From the NCBI GenBank assembly GCA_040384865.1, contig JAZKIM010000006.1, positions 3,510 to 67,509 on the forward strand: DNA of 64,000 nucleotides. The letters are read 5' to 3'. Shown here piece after piece: positions 8,411-17,725 of this stretch (position 1 is its first letter; every line of letters starts with the position of its first letter). A program made the position numbers and the translations under genes. This stretch comes from JBDKLC01 sp040384865. Its GTDB lineage: Bacteria > Patescibacteriota > Minisyncoccia > Phycocordibacterales > CAIZLB01. The notes under the pieces are model-generated. The model searched no databases, was not told the origin of the DNA, and saw only the letters and a list, made by a program, of their open reading frames with translations.

Positions 8411-10723
8411 GTGATAAAATATTCCCATATGGCAAAGAAAGACCGAAAGAAATCATCAGAGACAACTACCACTAACCGAATTGTTTTTAAAGAACTACAG
8501 GACAGCACCATGCAAAGCGTATTCGGCATCCTCTTTTTAGTGGCTGCTGTCTTTTTCCTTTTAGCTTCTTTTCACAAAGGTGGAATTGTAGGGAATACTG
8601 TATATGAGTGGCTCAACACCTTACTAGGACTTGGCTATTACCTCCTCCCTGTTCTCCTATTCATGCTCTCAGTTTCTTTCTTTAGTGAAAAAGAGCGGCG
8701 CTTCCCTCTCTCAAAGACAATTGGATCCATAATGTTCTTTTTGTCCGGACTAGGAATATTCAGTCTCGTAAAGGTAGACAGCGGCGGGGTTATTGGGAAC
8801 CTCATTTCCAATCCCCTCGTTAAACTTTTTGAAATTACCAATAGCTATATTCTTCTTCTAGCCCTTCTCATCATCTCAATATTAGTTATTTTCGATTCCG
8901 CCCTCAAGCTTCATCATGTCCTTTTCTGGAGAATGTTTAAAAAGGACATGGTTGAAGGAGACGCAGACATAGATGATGATGTCCCAGAGATAATAGCTCC
9001 TGTCAGCCTTAAAAAGACAGAACCTCTAGAAGCTGAGGCTGAAGCACAAGGTATGATGGCTGCTATCAAGCGAAAACTTGCTGGAGAAGATAAAGGACAA
9101 AAGGACACAGAAGATCCTTTGCCTGTTCCAGCGGACGATATGATAAAGGTTTCAAAAAAAAGCATGCTGCTCGGGAAGAGCTTTGTCCCTCCACCTCTTT
9201 CGTTACTTGAAAACGACAAAGGCAAGCCTGGCGTCGGTGACATAAAAGCAAATGCAAACATCATCAAGCGAACCCTTCAAAACTTCGGCATCGATGTCGA
9301 AATGGATGAAATCTCAATCGGACCCTCAGTCACTCGATATGCATTAAAGCCAGCAGAAGGCGTCAAACTTTCTCGAATTCTTGGACTTCAGAACAACCTT
9401 GCTCTTGCTCTTGCCGCCCACCCAATACGTATCGAGGCGCCAATTCCTGGTAAATCGCTTGTCGGTATTGAAATTCCCAACAGTGTTAAAACAACAGTTG
9501 GTCTTGGAACACTCCTGGCCCATGAAGACTTCCAGAAAAATGAAAAGCCACTGATGGTTGCTCTCGGTAAAGGAATCTCTGGCAAATCCTATTTTGAAAA
9601 CCTCGCCAAGATGCCTCACATGCTTGTCGCTGGTGCCACAGGGTCTGGTAAGTCAGTTACAATCCACGCAATCATCACCTCTCTCTTGTACAGAAATTCT
9701 CCTGATAATCTTCGCTTTATCATGGTAGATCCAAAGCGAGTAGAGCTTACCTTGTACGACAAGATTCCCCATCTCCTTACACCTGTCATAAAGGATGCGA
9801 AGAAAGCTATTCTTTCACTCAAGTGGGCAGCAAAGGAAATGGATCGACGCTATGACATCCTTGAGAAAAATTCCGTAAGAGACATAGACTCTTACCATAA
9901 GACTATTCTTATGCCTGCTCTCGAAAAAGTGAAAGGACAAAAGGATAGCGGAGAAGAAGTCGAACTTCCGGACACCATGCCATACATTGTCATCGTCATA
10001 GATGAATTGGCGGATATTATGCAGACATACCCTCGAGAACTTGAATCAGCTATTGTTCGCCTCGCACAAATGAGCCGAGCTGTAGGTATTCACCTCATCC
10101 TCTCGACACAACGTCCATCGGTTAACGTTATCACAGGTCTTATCAAAGCGAACGTACCGGCTCGTATCGCACTCCAAGTAGCATCACAGATTGACTCTCG
10201 AACTATTCTTGATACCCGAGGTGCTGAAGAGCTGCTTGGTGCTGGTGATATGCTTTTCTTCTCTGGCCAAATGTCTGCGCCTGTCCGAATCCAATCTGCC
10301 TTCATTACTGAAGGCGAAATAAAGAAAGTGGTTAAGTATCTAGTCGACAATTCTGACTCTCTCCCCCAAGAAATCGTTATCACCGGAGAATCTGTCACCA
10401 ACGGTAGCAGTGGCGTGAATGATCCTGTTTTCAACTCATCATTCGACGACATGGGCGATCCCGCCGAAGACGATGATCTTTATGTAGAGGCAAAAGATAT
10501 TGTTATCAAAGCCGGCAAAGCCTCTACTTCATACATCCAACGAAAACTTCGAGTCGGCTATGCTAGAGCAGCACGCCTCATGGATATTCTTGAGGAGCGA
10601 GGAGTTATCGGACCATCTGACGGATCAAAGCCACGTGAAGTCATGGCAGAATACTTAGGAACAGCAACAGGGACGAATAGTGGGGGAATAGAGATGCCAG
10701 ATGATACCGCAGAAAAGTTTTAG
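8411..10723 (+). CDS. ftsK: DNA translocase FtsK/SpoIIIE
   Basis: Up to 770 aa. Four membrane segments lie in the first 170 residues, followed by an acidic linker and the motor: Walker A GATGSGKS, Walker B IVIVIDELADIM, and RLAQMSRAVGIHLILSTQRP. A C-terminal gamma winged helix follows (ASTSYIQRKLRVGYARAARLM). It pumps chromosomal DNA at the division septum. The start is unclear: a GTG at 8411 is only 2 bases after AGGAGG (8403-8408), while the ATG at 8429 (MAKKDRKK) is 20 bases away. The ATG start would give 764 aa. Confidence 0.97.
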   Translation: MIKYSHMAKKDRKKSSETTTTNRIVFKELQDSTMQSVFGILFLVAAVFFLLASFHKGGIVGNTVYEWLNTLLGLGYYLLPVLLFMLSVSFFSEKERRFPLSKTIGSIMFFLSGLGIFSLVKVDSGGVIGNLISNPLVKLFEITNSYILLLALLIISILVIFDSALKLHHVLFWRMFKKDMVEGDADIDDDVPEIIAPVSLKKTEPLEAEAEAQGMMAAIKRKLAGEDKGQKDTEDPLPVPADDMIKVSKKSMLLGKSFVPPPLSLLENDKGKPGVGDIKANANIIKRTLQNFGIDVEMDEISIGPSVTRYALKPAEGVKLSRILGLQNNLALALAAHPIRIEAPIPGKSLVGIEIPNSVKTTVGLGTLLAHEDFQKNEKPLMVALGKGISGKSYFENLAKMPHMLVAGATGSGKSVTIHAIITSLLYRNSPDNLRFIMVDPKRVELTLYDKIPHLLTPVIKDAKKAILSLKWAAKEMDRRYDILEKNSVRDIDSYHKTILMPALEKVKGQKDSGEEVELPDTMPYIVIVIDELADIMQTYPRELESAIVRLAQMSRAVGIHLILSTQRPSVNVITGLIKANVPARIALQVASQIDSRTILDTRGAEELLGAGDMLFFSGQMSAPVRIQSAFITEGEIKKVVKYLVDNSDSLPQEIVITGESVTNGSSGVNDPVFNSSFDDMGDPAEDDDLYVEAKDIVIKAGKASTSYIQRKLRVGYARAARLMDILEERGVIGPSDGSKPREVMAEYLGTATGTNSGGIEMPDDTAEKF

Positions 10724-10756
10724 GGAATATTTATAGAAAATTAATCAACAATAACT

Positions 10757-11140
10757 ATGATACGAGTATACGAAGATGGAAAATTGATGGTTAGGGTTCT
10801 CATCACCATCCTCTTCGTATTTGTCATCATCGGTTACAGTATCTTCCAGGCACACAATATAGTAACCGGACCTGAAATAGTCCTTAATTCTATAAGTTCT
10901 GGAGACATAGTCACAGATCAAGCGGTAAACATTGGTGGTGTTGCAAAGAACATCTCATTTATCAGCCTTGATGACCGGCCAATTTTTATAGACGAGAGTG
11001 GTCAGTTCAAGGAGAAATTGCTCCTCTACCCGGGCTATAATATAATCCGATTGTACGCACGGGATAAGTTCGGCACCGAGACCGAAAAGCAGATTGAACT
11101 CATTTATCAACCCCCTACTCAATTGGTCATCAATCAGTAG
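10757..11140 (+). CDS. Membrane-anchored Ig-like protein between ftsK and recA
   Basis: 127 aa. A short cytosolic start (MIRVYEDGKLMV) is followed by one membrane helix (13-30, RVLITILFVFVIIGYSIF) and a beta-sandwich domain of about 85 residues (GGVAKNISFISLDDRPIFID, then LYPGYNIIRLYARDKFGTET). The domain resembles the glucodextranase-B/bacterial Ig type. It lies between ftsK and recA in the same direction, 33 bases after ftsK and 24 before the recA ATG, so they may be co-transcribed. Function unknown. Confidence 0.75.
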   Translation: MIRVYEDGKLMVRVLITILFVFVIIGYSIFQAHNIVTGPEIVLNSISSGDIVTDQAVNIGGVAKNISFISLDDRPIFIDESGQFKEKLLLYPGYNIIRLYARDKFGTETEKQIELIYQPPTQLVINQ

Positions 11141-11164
11141 TTGAAAAAGTTTAAATATAAATTT

Positions 11165-12271
11165 ATGGCAAAGAAGGCAAAACCGCAGAAACAAACAAAA
11201 ACCCCCTCAAGTAGCGCAGCTGATGCTGCGGCAATAGAAGCTCAGGACGAGATCCAGACGGATGATTCTCCTAAAGGTAACACGAAGCAAGACGGTAAAG
11301 ACATCGAGGATACGATTGCACAAATAAAAACCAAATTCGGTGATGACTCCATTATGAAACTCGGCGATAAGCCTAAGGTAAACATTGATGCAATCTCGAC
11401 AGGGTCAATCGGCCTTGACGCAGCTCTTGGCGTGGGTGGTCTTCCCCGCGGACGAATTATTGAAATCTTTGGACCTGAATCTTCAGGTAAAACAACCCTA
11501 GCTCTTCATGTAACAGCTGAGGCTCAAAAGAAAGGTGGCATATGTGCCTACATTGATGCCGAGCATGCAATGGATCCTGATTACGCCAAGAAACTTGGGG
11601 TGAAGATTGACCAACTTCTCATCTCTCAACCAGATACAGGTGAACAAGCTCTTGAAATCGTTGAGAGTCTCGTACGATCTGGAAAGGTAGATGTCATCAC
11701 CATCGACTCCGTAGCAGCGCTGACGCCCAAAGACGAGATTGAGGGTGACATGGGGGCTTCACACATGGGTAAACAGGCTCGTCTCATGTCACAAGCACTC
11801 CGAAAGCTTACTGGCATTGTTGCTAAAAGTAAGACTATCGTCATTTTCATCAACCAGATCCGTATGCAAATTGGTGTTATGTTCGGTAACCCTGAAACCA
11901 CTCCAGGTGGAAAGGCTCTCAAATTCTATACATCAGTACGTCTCGATATTCGTCGTATCGCCCAAATTAAGAAGGGCGAAGAAATCATGGGAGGCCGTTG
12001 TCGAGTGAAGGTGGTGAAGAACAAAGTGGCTGCCCCATTCAAGCAGACTGAATTCGATTTGATGTACAACGAAGGTATTTCTCGAGAAGGTGAACTCATC
12101 GCTCTCGGTGAAAAGATGGGTATTATTACAAAGACGGGGGTATCATACAGCTATGGAGACACAAAGCTCGGCCGAGGCTATGATGCAACACGCCAGTTTC
12201 TCAAAGAAAACACCAAAGTAGCGAATGATGTTCTTAAAGATATTCGTTCAAAACTCAAAGAACAGCTTTAA
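11165..12271 (+). CDS. recA: Recombinase RecA
   Basis: 368 aa from the ATG at 11165; an upstream in-frame TTG at 11141 is less likely. After a charged, low-complexity extension of about 45 residues the core begins: IDAISTGSIGLDAALGVGG, Walker A GPESSGKT (103-110), VDVITIDSVAALTPKDEIEG as Walker B and following, and the L2 loop region FGNPETTPGG. It catalyses homologous strand exchange and SOS co-protease activity. The N-terminal extension is longer than in most RecA proteins. A weak terminator follows. Confidence 0.98.
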   Translation: MAKKAKPQKQTKTPSSSAADAAAIEAQDEIQTDDSPKGNTKQDGKDIEDTIAQIKTKFGDDSIMKLGDKPKVNIDAISTGSIGLDAALGVGGLPRGRIIEIFGPESSGKTTLALHVTAEAQKKGGICAYIDAEHAMDPDYAKKLGVKIDQLLISQPDTGEQALEIVESLVRSGKVDVITIDSVAALTPKDEIEGDMGASHMGKQARLMSQALRKLTGIVAKSKTIVIFINQIRMQIGVMFGNPETTPGGKALKFYTSVRLDIRRIAQIKKGEEIMGGRCRVKVVKNKVAAPFKQTEFDLMYNEGISREGELIALGEKMGIITKTGVSYSYGDTKLGRGYDATRQFLKENTKVANDVLKDIRSKLKEQL

Positions 12272-12285
12272 TTTAAGAATTCCGA

Positions 12286-12322
12286 TGATGGCCAAATGCA
12301 TAGACATATGGCCATTTTTGGT
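12286..12322 (+). terminator. Probable recA terminator
   Basis: ATGGCC (12288-12293) and GGCCAT (12310-12315) form a six-pair stem with a 16-base loop, followed by TTTTTGG. It lies between the recA stop and efp. Confidence 0.5.
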
Positions 12323-12338
12323 CTAGAATGACCCCACC

Positions 12339-12905
12339 ATGCTTGAATATAATGAAATAACACTCCGAAAATACATCATTTTTGAAAATGAACCTTATGA
12401 GGTTCTCGACTCTCATGTATTCAGGAAACAGCAACGAAAGCCGGTTAATGCGACAAAACTTAGAAACCTTCTCAGCGGTCGCATTGTTGAACACTCTTTT
12501 CACGTCTCTGATAAGGTAGACGAGGCTGAAATCGATGCAAAGAAGGTAAAGTATCTTTATACAAATAAAGGAGAATGGTGGTTCTGCGAAGAAAACAACC
12601 CAGCTGAGCGATTCACTATTGCTGAAGCAATGCTTGGAAATGCAGCACGATTCCTCAAACCAAACTCAATCGTTGAAGCAAAAGTCTACGATGAAAAGAT
12701 ATTCGGCATCAACATGCCAGTAAAGGTTGACCTTAAAGTTACAGACGCTCCTCCAGCAGTTAAGGGTGACACCGCAAAGGGCGGCAACAAAGTTATTACT
12801 CTTGAAACAGGTGCAACAATCAACGCTCCCCTTTTCGTTGCTCCGGACGATATAGTGCGCATCAATACTGAAACCGGTGAATATGTAGAGCGAGTTGGGA
12901 AATAA
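12339..12905 (+). CDS. efp: Elongation factor P
   Basis: 188 aa with the three-domain EF-P layout: N-terminal KOW-like domain (MLEYNEITLRKYIIFENEPYE begins it), OB domain (VEHSFHVSDKVDEAEI) and C-terminal OB domain (NAPLFVAPDDIVRINTETGE). EF-P rescues ribosomes stalled at proline runs. The tip loop that carries the modified lysine in E. coli (KPGKGQ) reads RKQQRK here (29-34), with Gln32 at the lysine position. Such loops occur in other CPR EF-Ps as I recall. It ends at a perfect palindromic terminator shared with rpsR. Confidence 0.96.
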   Translation: MLEYNEITLRKYIIFENEPYEVLDSHVFRKQQRKPVNATKLRNLLSGRIVEHSFHVSDKVDEAEIDAKKVKYLYTNKGEWWFCEENNPAERFTIAEAMLGNAARFLKPNSIVEAKVYDEKIFGINMPVKVDLKVTDAPPAVKGDTAKGGNKVITLETGATINAPLFVAPDDIVRINTETGEYVERVGK

Positions 12906-12923
12906 GAAAAAAAGGTTTATTAA

Positions 12924-12973
12924 GCAAAACATAAAAGCGTCACTCGGTACCGAGTGACGCTTTTATGTTTTGC
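12924..12973. terminator. Bidirectional terminator between efp and rpsR
   Basis: A perfect 50-base palindrome centred on GTAC at 12947-12950. The stem core is AGCGTCACTCG with A/T-rich arms on both sides, giving T-rich ends in both directions. The two genes converge on it. Confidence 0.95.
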
Positions 12974-12976
12974 TTT

Positions 12977-13192
12977 TTATGATGCTACATACGGAATGAG
13001 TGCCATGAATCGTGCTCGCTTTACTGCATTAGCCAACTTTCGTTGATTCTTTGCTGTAACGCCTGTTCGCTTTCGTGCCATCAATCGCGCGTGTGGATTG
13101 AGAAACTTCTTCAAGAGCTCAACTTCCTTATAATCGATATGTTGGATGTTGTTCTGTGAAAAGTAACACTGTTTTGTTGAACTGTTGTTCAT
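12977..13192 (-). CDS. rpsR: Ribosomal protein bS18
   Basis: 71 aa. It contains the S18 signature pattern DYKEVELLKKFLNPHARLMA followed by KRTGVTAKNQRKLANAVKRAR and LIPYV. It binds 16S rRNA in the platform next to S6. It is the last gene of rpsF-ssb-rpsR, 52 bases after ssb. Confidence 0.97.
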   Translation of the reverse strand: MNNSSTKQCYFSQNNIQHIDYKEVELLKKFLNPHARLMARKRTGVTAKNQRKLANAVKRARFMALIPYVAS

Positions 13193-13244
13193 ATTGATAA
13201 ATTTATTTATTGAATGTAATTATTGATCCTGAATCTTTTCAAGA

Positions 13245-13745
13245 TTAGAACGGAATGTCTTCTGGGTTGATCTCTTCTTCAGGGTATGAGATGGAGTCGA
13301 GCTGCTCGAGAGCATTCTTGCCACCCTTCTTCTCAGCACCCTCATCTTCCCCTACCGACTTCTTTGCTCCTGCTGGAGCAGATGTGCCGAACGAACTTCC
13401 TCCCGCAGATGCTCCACTTGGTCGATCACCAAACTGTACACGATCTGCTACTACTTCTGTTCGGTACTGTTTCTTACCATCCTGTCCATCCCAGCTTCGA
13501 GTCTGCATTCGTCCTTCTACAAGAACTGAGCTTCCCTTCTTGAGGTATTGTGCAGCTGTTTCAGCCTGTCGGCCAAAGACTACCACGTTATGATAATCAA
13601 CAGCTTCCTGCTTAGCTCCGTTCTGGTCCTTCCAAACACGGTTTGTTGCTAATGCTAAACTTGTCACCTGAATTCCCGACGGTAAAGCCTTCAACTCGGG
13701 ATCCCGAGTGAGGTTGCCGATGATTATTGCTTTGTTTAGGTACAT
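13245..13745 (-). CDS. ssb: Single-stranded DNA-binding protein
   Basis: 166 aa. The N-terminal OB fold (1-105) has MYLNKAIIIGNLTRDPELK, VDYHNVVVFGRQAETAAQYL and GSSVLVEGRMQTRSW. A Gly/Ser/Ala-rich linker follows. The C-terminal acidic tip EEINPEDIPF is the usual docking peptide for repair proteins. It sits between rpsF and rpsR, the widespread bacterial arrangement. Confidence 0.97.
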   Translation of the reverse strand: MYLNKAIIIGNLTRDPELKALPSGIQVTSLALATNRVWKDQNGAKQEAVDYHNVVVFGRQAETAAQYLKKGSSVLVEGRMQTRSWDGQDGKKQYRTEVVADRVQFGDRPSGASAGGSSFGTSAPAGAKKSVGEDEGAEKKGGKNALEQLDSISYPEEEINPEDIPF

Positions 13746-13763
13746 ATGTTTTTACGCTTCTAT

Positions 13764-14225
13764 TTATACCGCCAACTCTTCTAATTTCTTATCAAGTTGA
13801 GCTTCATTCACCACCCCTTCTGAATCTTCTTTTAACTTTCTGTCTTCTTTTGGTTCCACCAGAGTGCTTTCTTTTACCGTGCTGATTACGAGGTATCGTA
13901 GGATAGGTTCGAAGGCTTTCACCTCCTTTTCCAAATCACCGATCTGATCCGCCGCGAGAGTGAACTTAACCCATCCAAAGTACGCATTGTTATAGCGCTT
14001 CTTCAAGGCCTTTACTGTTTTCGAAATCTCGTATGACAACGGAATCATTTTCGGAAAATCTTCGGAAATGAACTCGCCTCCTCGTTTCTCAATCATCGAT
14101 TTAAGATGAGAAAACTGGACAGGAACGTCGTCCTCGGCAATGGTTGGCACGAAATGAAAGCCAAGCTCATACACCTTTACGTCGTTCTCCTGTTCTGTGT
14201 GGTCGATTTGCTGTTCTTTTGACAT
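13764..14225 (-). CDS. rpsF: Ribosomal protein bS6
   Basis: 153 aa, longer than the usual about 100 because of an N-terminal tail of about 15 residues and a charged C-terminal tail (KEDRKLKEDSEGVVNEAQLD). The core has YELGFHFVPTIAEDD, then LKSMIEKRGGEFISEDFPKM and the YFGWVKFTL strand. It pairs with S18 on 16S rRNA. First gene of rpsF-ssb-rpsR. Confidence 0.93.
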   Translation of the reverse strand: MSKEQQIDHTEQENDVKVYELGFHFVPTIAEDDVPVQFSHLKSMIEKRGGEFISEDFPKMIPLSYEISKTVKALKKRYNNAYFGWVKFTLAADQIGDLEKEVKAFEPILRYLVISTVKESTLVEPKEDRKLKEDSEGVVNEAQLDKKLEELAV

Positions 14226-14265
14226 GCGGAAAGGTTAACACGCCGTAGACTATAAAGCAAGATAC

Positions 14266-15129
14266 CTATTTGAGGCGAAACATCGAAAAAGCGTTGTCTA
14301 CTAAGGCTTTTTTAACTATTTCAATATCAATCTTCTTTATATCAGCAATCTTCGCCGCTATTTCCCTAACATAGAGAGGCTCGTTTCTAGTACCTCTGAA
14401 GGGCACTGGTGTCACGTATGGACAGTCCGTTTCTACCATAATCCTATCGAGAGGAACCATTTCTACCAACTCCCTATACTGCTTTGCAAAGGTGACAACC
14501 CCAGTGAACGACAGGGTAAATCCCCTTTCTAGAAACGCATTGGCTTCTTCCTTGGTACCAGCGAAGAAGTGTGCGTTTCCCCGTAATCTTCCCTTACTAG
14601 TGCTCAAATATTCATCAATTATTTCTAAAATTTCTTTGTAAGATTCACGGGCATGAATCATGATCGGCTTATCGAACTCGATAGCAAGTTCAATTTGCTC
14701 ACGAAAAGCTTTTTTCTGTCGCTGAATCGCACCGGCAGCAAGATCAGCATGTTCAGGCAGTCGAAAAAGATCGAGACCACACTCCCCGATACCAACGACG
14801 CGAGGATTTTTTAAAAGCTCACGATAGGCATTTTTATCAAAAACCTCCCCAGTTTCATATACTTTTGCTGGTTTCTCAGACTCATTTGGATCGACACGGG
14901 CAACAGAAAGTGGTGAGGTATGTATGGGATGAAGACCAATAATTGCGTAAACGCCTTCATCAGCTTTTTCTGCGAGCTCTACAACCTGTCTTGAAGTTTC
15001 CAAATGGGTTCCAACATTTATCATCCATACACCAGCTTCGTGGGCACGCTTAAGAACTTCAGTGCGGTCAGTATCGTACGCGCCAAAGTTTACGTGGGCG
15101 TGTATGTCGATGTATTTTGGACGAGTCAT
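14266..15129 (-). CDS. tatD: TatD family metal-dependent hydrolase / DNase
   Basis: 287 aa TIM-barrel amidohydrolase. Metal ligands visible: DIHAH at 8-12, GIGECGLDLF with Glu, IMIHARES, GNAHFF and METDCPYV with the C-terminal Asp. An insertion of about 25 residues near 85-105 (VARVDPNESEKPAKVYETGE) is longer than in E. coli TatD. Likely a 3'-5' exonuclease or related hydrolase. It starts 3 bases after metG stops, so the two are probably co-transcribed; metG-tatD pairing is common. Confidence 0.93.
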   Translation of the reverse strand: MTRPKYIDIHAHVNFGAYDTDRTEVLKRAHEAGVWMINVGTHLETSRQVVELAEKADEGVYAIIGLHPIHTSPLSVARVDPNESEKPAKVYETGEVFDKNAYRELLKNPRVVGIGECGLDLFRLPEHADLAAGAIQRQKKAFREQIELAIEFDKPIMIHARESYKEILEIIDEYLSTSKGRLRGNAHFFAGTKEEANAFLERGFTLSFTGVVTFAKQYRELVEMVPLDRIMVETDCPYVTPVPFRGTRNEPLYVREIAAKIADIKKIDIEIVKKALVDNAFSMFRLK

Positions 15130-15132
15130 TAT

Positions 15133-16560
15133 TTATTTCCTCAAAAACAACGCTTCTGTCGGCATCTTATTCTTCTTCACTACAGCCTTAATCTTATCTG
15201 ACGTTTCAGGCAGGATTGGATTGAGCATTCGACCGACGGTGTACAATCGGACAACAAGGCCTTTGATTATTTCAATCGCCTTTTCTTTGTCTTCCTTTAT
15301 TAATTTGAAAGGTTGATTTTCTTGAATGAACAAATCCATGGCGCCAATTTCCGTCCAGATAATATCCGCGGCCTTATTGAGATCGAAGGATTCAAAAGCG
15401 TCTTTAAAATTCTGAGGAATGCTCTTTTTAGGAATGGCGACAGGCTCCGCGAGATTCATTTCAGCCATTTTCATAATTCGATTAGTGAGATTCCCCACTC
15501 CATTCGCAAGACCTGCGTTATACGATTCCTTAAAAATATCCATGGTCATTTCACCATCATCAAAAAGCGGAATGTGTCGAGCAACATAATATCGAAACGC
15601 GTCCTTCCCATATTCGTCAAGGAGTACCTTTGGGTCAATGGTATTACCGATACTTTTCGACATTTTTTTGCCGCCAGACATAATAAGACCGTGAACGAGT
15701 ATACGTTTTGGTAGTGGTAGGCCGGCCGACAACAGCATGCCCGGCCAGATAGCTGCATGGAATCGTAAGATGTCCTTACCGAGTACATGAACGTCGGCCG
15801 GCCAAAACTTCTTAAACAACTCATCATTGCCAGTTCCATATCCAAGTGCAGAAATATAATTCACCAAAGCGTCGCACCATACATAGATTATCTGCGAATC
15901 ATCGCCAGGGACTGGGATGCCGCGGCCGAGAGTTTTAGCTGGTCTTGAAAAACTAACATCATCGAGGCCGCGACCAAGCTGTGCCAAAATTTCATTTTTT
16001 CTACTTACAGGCATCACCTCGAGTTCCCCCGTTTCAATAGCTTTTTTGATCCGCTCTGTATATTTTGAAAGTTTGAAAAAATAATTCTCTTCTTCAATAA
16101 CCTGAGGCGGCTTGTGATGAAAAGGGCAATTACCGTCAACCAAATCTTTTTCCGTATAAAATGCTTCGCAATCCGGACAATACAACCCCTTGTACGCAGA
16201 CTTATATATATCCCCAACATCAACGAGCCTCTTCCAAACTGCCTGAGCGCCTGGCCAATGCACTTTCTGATCACTTGTTCGAATAAACTGATCATATGAC
16301 GCTCCAATATCGGCAAATAGTTTCTTAAACTGATCTGTCATATCATCAAGGAACGGGCCAACCCCAACGCCGCGTGCCGCAGCTGTTTTTTCGATCTTCG
16401 CACTATTCTCGTCTGCCCCCGTCAAAAAGTATGTGTCCTCCTCCATCAGTCGATGATAGCGAGCAAATATATCGCACACAACCATAGTATAGGCATGACC
16501 AATATGCAGTTCGCCATTAGGATAAAATATCGGACTTGTGATATAAAATTTCTTAGACAT
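15133..16560 (-). CDS. metG: Methionyl-tRNA synthetase
   Basis: 475 aa from the ATG at 16560 (MSKKFYITSPIFYPNGELH); a TTG at 16584 gives 8 more residues. HIGH motif in GELHIGHAY, KMSKS in GKKMSKSIGN. The zinc knuckle of the single-zinc type is visible as CPDC then CPFHH. The C-terminal anticodon-binding helix bundle is present; no C-terminal tRNA-binding (EMAP-like) domain follows. It charges tRNA-Met and initiator tRNA. It begins right after the AI-2E permease stop and is followed by tatD. Confidence 0.97.
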   Translation of the reverse strand: MSKKFYITSPIFYPNGELHIGHAYTMVVCDIFARYHRLMEEDTYFLTGADENSAKIEKTAAARGVGVGPFLDDMTDQFKKLFADIGASYDQFIRTSDQKVHWPGAQAVWKRLVDVGDIYKSAYKGLYCPDCEAFYTEKDLVDGNCPFHHKPPQVIEEENYFFKLSKYTERIKKAIETGELEVMPVSRKNEILAQLGRGLDDVSFSRPAKTLGRGIPVPGDDSQIIYVWCDALVNYISALGYGTGNDELFKKFWPADVHVLGKDILRFHAAIWPGMLLSAGLPLPKRILVHGLIMSGGKKMSKSIGNTIDPKVLLDEYGKDAFRYYVARHIPLFDDGEMTMDIFKESYNAGLANGVGNLTNRIMKMAEMNLAEPVAIPKKSIPQNFKDAFESFDLNKAADIIWTEIGAMDLFIQENQPFKLIKEDKEKAIEIIKGLVVRLYTVGRMLNPILPETSDKIKAVVKKNKMPTEALFLRK

Positions 16561-16585
16561 GTTTAGAATTATTTTCTGATTCAAT

Positions 16586-17662
16586 TTATCCTATAACTGA
16601 CTTTTGCTGACCGATCCGTTTACGTTTCTCAAAGTCATCAAGGTATTCCATTAATGCTACTGAAATTGGCACAGCAAGCAAGGCCCCCACCAACCCAGCA
16701 AGCTCAGCACCAGCTACCAAGGCAATGATTACAAGGAGAGGTGGCACACCGATAATCTTATTTACAACCAACGGATAAATGAGGTGCGCTTCAATTTGCT
16801 GAATGAAAAGATATATCGCGAGAACAAGCAACCCAAGTCCGAGCCCGCCATCGAGAAATGCAAGAAAAAATGCTGGTATAACAGAGATTATAAGTCCGAC
16901 AACAGGAATAAGCTCAAAGACGGCAGCAACAAAAGCAAGCAAAAATGGATGTGGCACCCCAAGTATCGATAAACCTATATACGTAAGTACGCCCACCAAA
17001 AGGCCCAGTAATATCTGCCCTTGCATCCATCGACCAATCTTATTTTGTGAACGTCTCCATAAGCCACGCACGTATGGCTCATATTCGATTGGTGTAATAA
17101 TACCGAGAAACTCTCCAACACCATCTTCGCGCACAGAAAGATAGAATGACAAGACGATCACTAATATAAAACTAATAACTCCTCCGAAGAAATTGCTAAC
17201 TGTATCAAAAATACCACCAGAAAAGTTTGAGATAGCTCGAGTAATTTCCCCTGCCAAATCTCCGACTGAAATAACCTTAGGTAAGCCAGGAAACAACGTT
17301 TCAACGCCTGTAAACCACTGATCATGGAATGGTGCCAAGATATCGATGGTCTTTATATATTTTGGCAAACCATTGATTGCTTCAATGGTTTGTACAAAAA
17401 GCGGTGGTAATACAAAAGAAATAGTGCCGACAACAATGAGAGCAATAATTACATACATGAGAATGACCGCTAACATGCGTGGAACCTTTCTCCGAACAAA
17501 CCATCTTGTCCCCGGCTCTATGACCGATGCTGTCACTATTGAAATGAGCAACACTAAAATCAAACCTCGTAGTTTGAAGGCAAGAAAAGCAGCAAGGCCG
17601 GCTACCACCAGCTTGAACATACTACCAAAGGTTATATTTATAGAAAGAGTGTTTTTATCCAT
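16586..17662 (-). CDS. AI-2E family transporter / permease
   Basis: 358 aa with about eight hydrophobic segments. The family layout is clear: an N-terminal pair of helices (LVVAGLAAFLAFKLRGLILVLL), RRKVPRMLAVILMYVI, a soluble central loop (about 100-150), GGVISFILVIVLSFYLSVRE, and the C-terminal PLVVNKIIGVPPLLVIIALVAG. Members export or exchange small solutes; substrate here unknown. It overlaps the possible TTG start region of metG, so the genes are likely coupled. Confidence 0.92.
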   Translation of the reverse strand: MDKNTLSINITFGSMFKLVVAGLAAFLAFKLRGLILVLLISIVTASVIEPGTRWFVRRKVPRMLAVILMYVIIALIVVGTISFVLPPLFVQTIEAINGLPKYIKTIDILAPFHDQWFTGVETLFPGLPKVISVGDLAGEITRAISNFSGGIFDTVSNFFGGVISFILVIVLSFYLSVREDGVGEFLGIITPIEYEPYVRGLWRRSQNKIGRWMQGQILLGLLVGVLTYIGLSILGVPHPFLLAFVAAVFELIPVVGLIISVIPAFFLAFLDGGLGLGLLVLAIYLFIQQIEAHLIYPLVVNKIIGVPPLLVIIALVAGAELAGLVGALLAVPISVALMEYLDDFEKRKRIGQQKSVIG

Positions 17663-17725
17663 TACCCCTAGAATACCACCGTCACTAAAAAATATCTAAT
17701 TGAGACCCTCACCAAAGGAGGTAAC

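Noticed and set aside
12924..12973. The 50-base perfect palindrome as a possible recombination or origin site.
   Set aside because: It lies exactly between two converging genes and has T-rich arms on both sides, so a bidirectional terminator is sufficient.
13255..13593. Plus-strand ORF of 112 codons opposite ssb.
   Set aside because: Shadow of ssb: it follows the codon pattern of the reverse strand and has no features of its own.
16561..16584. TTG start giving MetRS eight extra residues.
   Set aside because: The ATG at 16560 starts exactly where MetRS sequences normally begin (MSKKFYITSP). The TTG adds unlike residues and lies one base past the previous stop.
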